Below are positions 7,119 through 9,662 of a DNA stretch of 9,662 nucleotides, piece after piece. Position 1 is the stretch's first letter, and each line of letters starts with the position of its first letter. The DNA is from Holophagaceae bacterium. GTDB lineage: Bacteria; Acidobacteriota; Holophagae; Holophagales; Holophagaceae. The notes under the pieces are model-generated. The model made no database searches, had not been told where the DNA came from, and saw only the letters and a list, made by a program, of their open reading frames with translations. Both the position numbers and the translations under genes were made by a program. The stretch spans positions 1 to 9,662 of the forward strand of contig JANXQX010000340.1 in NCBI GenBank assembly GCA_025353305.1, given 5' to 3'.

Positions 7119-7589
7119 ATGACCCCAGATCATCCATCCATTGACCTCAAGCTCATTTTGAATGCTAGAGGTCGAACGAAAGAATCACGCCAATATTATC
7201 TGATCGATTGCGAGCCCTTCCCTGATAAACCAGGCGTGTATGTGATTCGTTATTCCACACATTCAGTAGCAAGAATGGTTGGAACAAGCTCGATTCTCAA
7301 AATAGGGAAAGCGGATGTCAGCATTCAGGAAAGGTTTGCGAATTACAATCACATGCGCCATGTGACAAAAGAACCAAAAAACTTGATCGATCTGTTAGAC
7401 GAGCTACCTCAGCCAACGAATGTCCGACTCATGCATTTCATTTCCAACGAAAAACATCCAAGTCGCATCGTGGTGGATTGCTATTTCCCTAAAAAGGGTC
7501 AGAGCCCACGGGACCTCGAGAAACACCTATTGCGTGAATACTTCACCACACACCACGAACTACCCCCACTTAACTTTGGCCTTCGTTAA
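7119..7589 (+). CDS. GIY-YIG nuclease-like protein, low GC
   Basis: This 156-aa protein fits the outline of a GIY-YIG nuclease domain. GVYVIR at residues 39-44 stands for GIY, and LKIGKA at 60-65 stands for YIG, with K61 replacing the usual tyrosine. An arginine follows in ERFANY (R72), then a glutamate in DLEKHLLREYF (E134) and a conserved-looking PPLNFG (N152). GIY-YIG enzymes cut DNA with one metal ion, using the tyrosines, arginine and glutamate. The missing second tyrosine makes activity uncertain. Residues 1-36 are an extra N-terminal segment. By hand count, 7141-7380 is about 43% GC against 60-65% in neighbouring genes, and codons are A-rich, so recent acquisition is likely. It starts nine bases after the 36-codon ORF with only a weak AGG upstream. 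Antiphage or mobile-element roles are known for the superfamily, but none can be assigned here. Confidence 0.68.
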   Translation: MTPDHPSIDLKLILNARGRTKESRQYYLIDCEPFPDKPGVYVIRYSTHSVARMVGTSSILKIGKADVSIQERFANYNHMRHVTKEPKNLIDLLDELPQPTNVRLMHFISNEKHPSRIVVDCYFPKKGQSPRDLEKHLLREYFTTHHELPPLNFGLR

Positions 7590-7638
7590 TACCGTCACGC
7601 ACCTATCTCCTTCCACTTCATGCGATCAGGAGATGCCA

Positions 7639-8391
7639 ATGAACATGAACGGTGAGGCCATGGACAGCTTCTTCCTGGCGCATGCCACGGAGCGTGCCAG
7701 GCAGGCCTTTCTGCCAGCAGGCATCTCCATCAAAAACCTCGCCGAGACATTCAAGGTGCTTGCAGAACGAGAACCCATTCCACGGGGCCTTCGGGACCGC
7801 TACGGGCAGGTGGCTGGCATCCTGGCTGTGCTTAAGGTTGCCATGGACGAAGCGGAGGATCAGATGTCACGGATCCTCAAGGAGGCGGAGGATGAACTTC
7901 CCAAGCTTGCATCCGTCCCGGAACCAGATCAGGCCCTGCGTGAGAGCGTCCTCCGCGTTGGGAGGGCCTTGGATAATGCTGAGAGTATGGCTTGGGCATT
8001 TCTCCGGAAGGCCCAGCTAGAGTTCAAAGGTGACCGGGACTGGGATGAGGACAAGGTCCACACGGTAGCCAAATTCTGCCTCCAGGTGGACCCTGGTCCC
8101 GACTTCCAGCATTACTGGCTTGAGGGTACAGACTTCAATTTGTTCGAGCTGCCGATTGCCACGCTCGACGTCAGGGGCGAGGAGGCTCCCTTCCAGGAAG
8201 CCTGGACATTTGAGCCTGGATCCCGCATGGGTCCTGCGGCGGAACTGACCCCGCATGGTAAATGGCTCCACGGGGTCCTGTCCTTTACCTGCATGAGGTG
8301 GGAGCTCCTCCCTATGGTGCGGACCATCTACGTTGACTTTGATTTGGGAACGGGATTTTCCGTACCAAATGCTCCTGGGAATCCGGTCTAA
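7639..8391 (+). CDS. Hypothetical protein, 250 aa
   Basis: I do not recognise this protein. ATG 7639 has AGGAG (7628-7632) six bases upstream; an ATG at 7633 in the same frame abuts that site and is less likely. The open frame extends further left to 7420, but that part lies over the GIY-YIG-like gene and is a shadow. Residues about 1-125 are predicted helical and acidic (for example AVLKVAMDEAEDQMSRILKE), possibly a helical bundle. Residues about 130-250 are more beta-like and rich in aromatics, ending in a strand pattern (RTIYVDFDLGTGFSV). There is no signal peptide, membrane segment or catalytic motif. GC content returns to about 60% here, as in the AAA+ gene and unlike the gene before it. 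It could belong to the same operon, 49 bases downstream, or have its own promoter. Confidence 0.75.
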   Translation: MNMNGEAMDSFFLAHATERARQAFLPAGISIKNLAETFKVLAEREPIPRGLRDRYGQVAGILAVLKVAMDEAEDQMSRILKEAEDELPKLASVPEPDQALRESVLRVGRALDNAESMAWAFLRKAQLEFKGDRDWDEDKVHTVAKFCLQVDPGPDFQHYWLEGTDFNLFELPIATLDVRGEEAPFQEAWTFEPGSRMGPAAELTPHGKWLHGVLSFTCMRWELLPMVRTIYVDFDLGTGFSVPNAPGNPV

Positions 8392-8439
8392 GGCAGAATG
8401 GCCGGACCGACAGCCAGCAATGGCATGTGCATTAACATA

Positions 8440-8472
8440 CTGATGCATCAGATCACCCGGAACGATCACCCC
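8440..8472. promoter_or_regulatory. 12-base perfect palindrome plus GATCACCC direct repeat, possible regulator site
   Basis: The palindrome CTGATGCATCAG at 8440-8451 is followed by GATCACCC at 8451-8458 and again at 8464-8471, 13 bases apart. They lie in the 106-base gap before the 132-aa gene, 26 bases upstream of its start, where a repressor or activator would bind. I see no clear -35/-10 pair next to them. Confidence 0.25.
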
Positions 8473-8497
8473 TTGATCCACTCTTGATGGAGCACCC

Positions 8498-8896
8498 ATG
8501 CCCATCCTCGTTCTTCACATCGATGAAATTGCCCGGCAGAAGCAGCGGGATGTTCTTTTCGTATCCTTTCCAGAGCTTGAGCCTTGCTCGGAACCGAAAT
8601 TCGACATTAACACCTACCCTTCGCGGATTCACCTGATGGCCTTTCTCGATGAGAACAGGATCCCCTGGACCCCCTGTGCCCACTTCTCTGATTCCGGGCT
8701 CCTAGAGGGAGGTACAGAGTGGATTTACCTGGATGTGCCTTGGGACGTCGAAAATGCTCGCTACCAGAAGGTGGCCGAGTATCTGGAGACCCCGGAAGGG
8801 GACCCGCGAGACCCTAAGGCTCGATTCCTTTGCCTGACATTAGCCAAGGCGCTTCAGGTCAAGGCCAGGTCCCTGGGCCTGGGCGATGAGCTTTGA
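8498..8896 (+). CDS. Hypothetical protein, 132 aa
   Basis: I do not recognise this small soluble protein. The start ATG 8498 has GGAG (8489-8492) five bases upstream. The N-terminus (PILVLHIDEIARQKQRDVLFVSF) looks like a beta-alpha-beta opening. A loop with scattered cysteines follows, then a strand (TEWIYLDVPW) and a C-terminal helix around residues 105-127 (ARFLCLTLAKALQVKARSL). No catalytic motif, signal peptide or membrane segment is visible. It is acidic overall and about 61% GC in feel, like the 250-aa gene before it. It is separated from that gene by 106 bases carrying a palindrome and direct repeat, so it may start a separate transcript. The size and pairing with other small unknown genes would fit an immunity or accessory protein, but nothing in the sequence shows that. 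Confidence 0.75.
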   Translation: MPILVLHIDEIARQKQRDVLFVSFPELEPCSEPKFDINTYPSRIHLMAFLDENRIPWTPCAHFSDSGLLEGGTEWIYLDVPWDVENARYQKVAEYLETPEGDPRDPKARFLCLTLAKALQVKARSLGLGDEL

Positions 8897-9034
8897 CCCT
8901 TTGCAGATGACCCTATTCCCGATAAATAGAAAATTCTCTCGAAGATGGTCACCTCTGGACTGTACCGGGTGAATGATCGACAGCCATTGTCATCCGGACG
9001 GCCCCATTCTTGGCCATGACCGGAGGGAATCCAG

Positions 9035-9238
9035 ATGCGCATGCCTTTCCAGAAAATTGAACCCATGCTCACAGTTCTCGTCTGGCCGCTGATGCTTCAG
9101 ATGACCTTGAAGTCCTTCGGCCGGCTCGAGGTGCCCTATGTGCTTTGTCTATTGGGTGAGTTCACCCTGTTCGGATTCTTCAGAATCATCGGGGTAGCCC
9201 TAGGCCTCGTTTCAAAACCTGAGAGGAGCCAAGGTTGA
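9035..9238 (+). CDS. Small membrane protein, 67 aa
   Basis: The start ATG 9035 has a strong GGAGGG seven bases upstream (9022-9027), which is the best evidence that this short gene is real. Residues about 10-25 (PMLTVLVWPLMLQMTL) and about 33-58 (starting VPYVLCLLGEF) are hydrophobic. This gives two predicted membrane helices joined by a short basic/acidic turn (KSFGRLE). E42 and R50 lie within the second stretch, so that helix may be kinked or shorter. The tail KPERSQG is polar. No family is recognised. Two-helix proteins of this size include holin-like and toxin-like proteins and small transport subunits, and the sequence does not discriminate between them. It has 138 bases before it and 127 after it, so it may be transcribed alone. 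Confidence 0.6.
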   Translation: MRMPFQKIEPMLTVLVWPLMLQMTLKSFGRLEVPYVLCLLGEFTLFGFFRIIGVALGLVSKPERSQG

Positions 9239-9305
9239 CCAGCCCAGCTACCATGCCGATGCGCCGTTGAGAGTATGTTTATGAGTCTGGTCTCTACCGA
9301 CTTGA

Positions 9306-9321
9306 TACGACACACGTCGTA
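9306..9321. promoter_or_regulatory. Inverted repeat TACGAC-ACAC-GTCGTA upstream of the exonuclease gene
   Basis: This is a perfect 6-base inverted repeat with a 4-base centre, 44 bases before the exonuclease start codon. It overlaps TTGATA (9302-9307), which could be a -35, although no good -10 follows at 16-18 bases. It could be a dimeric regulator site. There is no T tract after it, so it is not a terminator. Confidence 0.28.
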
Positions 9322-9365
9322 ATGCTGTTCTGGATATTCAGGGTCAATTCAAGCTGGAGTGTTTC

Positions 9366-9662
9366 ATGGTCAATCAGGCGCCCTTCTTATTCCTCGACAC
9401 AGAAACAGGCGGTGTGGATCCTGAACGGCATAGCCTCCTCAGCATTGGAATGGTGATAGGTCTTGGACTAGAGGTGATTGCTCAAACCGAAATCTTCATC
9501 CGCCACGACCCATACCTGGTCACAGCCGGAGGGATGGAGGTAAATCGAATTGACCTCGTGGCTCATCACAAGCAAGCCATGGAACCAATGGCCGCCTGGG
9601 ATGCCATAGAGAGCTTCCTAAGGCCACACTTTTCGCCTGAGGAGAAGATCATCCTGGCTGGC
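9366..9662 (+). CDS. DEDD-type 3'-5' exonuclease (DnaQ-like RNase T fold), C-terminus outside window
   Basis: The first 99 residues are visible. The ATG has GGAG six bases upstream (9356-9359). FLDTETGG at residues 9-16 is motif I of the DEDD exonucleases, with metal ligands D11 and E13. It is followed by the usual strand pair (LLSIGMVIGLGLEVI, QTEIFIRHDP) and by a GGMEVNRIDL stretch at about 56-65, which matches the alanine/valine-asparagine segment between motifs I and II of the family. Motifs II and III would lie beyond the right edge. These enzymes remove nucleotides from 3' ends using two metal ions; whether the substrate is DNA or RNA cannot be judged here. It is the last gene in the window, 127 bases after the small membrane protein, and probably has its own promoter near the TACGAC inverted repeat. 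Composition is somewhat less GC-rich (about 52-58%) than the AAA+ gene. Confidence 0.85.
   Translation, partial: MVNQAPFLFLDTETGGVDPERHSLLSIGMVIGLGLEVIAQTEIFIRHDPYLVTAGGMEVNRIDLVAHHKQAMEPMAAWDAIESFLRPHFSPEEKIILAG

Noticed and set aside
7103..7588. TCGTTA at 7103-7108 and 7583-7588 as target-site duplication around the low-GC gene
   Set aside because: Six bases shared without flanking inverted repeats is easily chance, and the second copy lies within the end of the gene itself.
7420..7638. N-terminal extension of the 250-aa gene to an upstream ATG
   Set aside because: It would overlap the GIY-YIG-like gene by 170 bases in another frame, and AGGAG at 7628-7632 marks the later start.
8886..8972. 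28-codon ORF overlapping the end of the 132-aa gene
   Set aside because: It is very short, has no ribosome site or recognisable feature, and is probably chance.
1..9662. CRISPR array, tRNA, rRNA, insertion sequence or phage integrase
   Set aside because: No regular spaced repeats, tRNA-like folds, transposase motifs or integrase motifs were seen on either strand.

Overview
This window is GC-rich bacterial DNA (about 60-65% in the hand-counted coding stretches), densely packed with genes and free of rRNA, tRNA, CRISPR arrays and recognisable transposons. It reads as an accessory region: most products are rare or unnamed families. The GC content, compact divergent operons and leucine-rich-repeat-like paralogues would fit a Holophaga/Geothrix-type acidobacterium or a GC-rich proteobacterium, but nothing here fixes the taxon.

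Left half, all on the minus strand, read from 4021 down to 1. First comes a repeat protein (4021-2834). A small 105-aa protein (2834-2517) follows, its start overlapping the previous stop (TAATG). A second repeat protein (2516-1422) starts on the base after that stop; it is a diverged paralogue of the first, with the same N-terminal helical domain and 21-residue repeats. Next is an unrecognised 142-aa protein (1362-934). Last is the N-terminal 252 residues of a putative zinc metallopeptidase (758 to beyond base 1) of the DUF2201/COG3864 type, with an HEALH motif. Its expected C-terminal vWA-like part lies outside the window.

Right half, all on the plus strand. A calcineurin-type metallophosphoesterase (4184-4867) overlaps by 4 bases a 712-aa protein with two complete AAA+ modules (4864-7002). 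That gene in turn overlaps by 4 bases a 36-codon ORF (6999-7109). A GIY-YIG-like protein (7119-7589) follows in a patch of clearly lower GC (about 43%), which suggests separate acquisition. After it come two unrecognised soluble proteins (7639-8391 and 8498-8896), a 67-aa membrane protein (9035-9238) and the start of a DEDD-type 3'-5' exonuclease (9366 to beyond 9662).

The two halves diverge from a 162-base intergenic region (4022-4183) holding a repeated GGCCGTAA motif that may be a shared operator. An ATP-driven AAA+ remodeller, a phosphoesterase and a metallopeptidase (probably with a vWA part), together with two repeat proteins that look like recognition scaffolds, could form one multi-component system. 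That link is inference from gene arrangement only.
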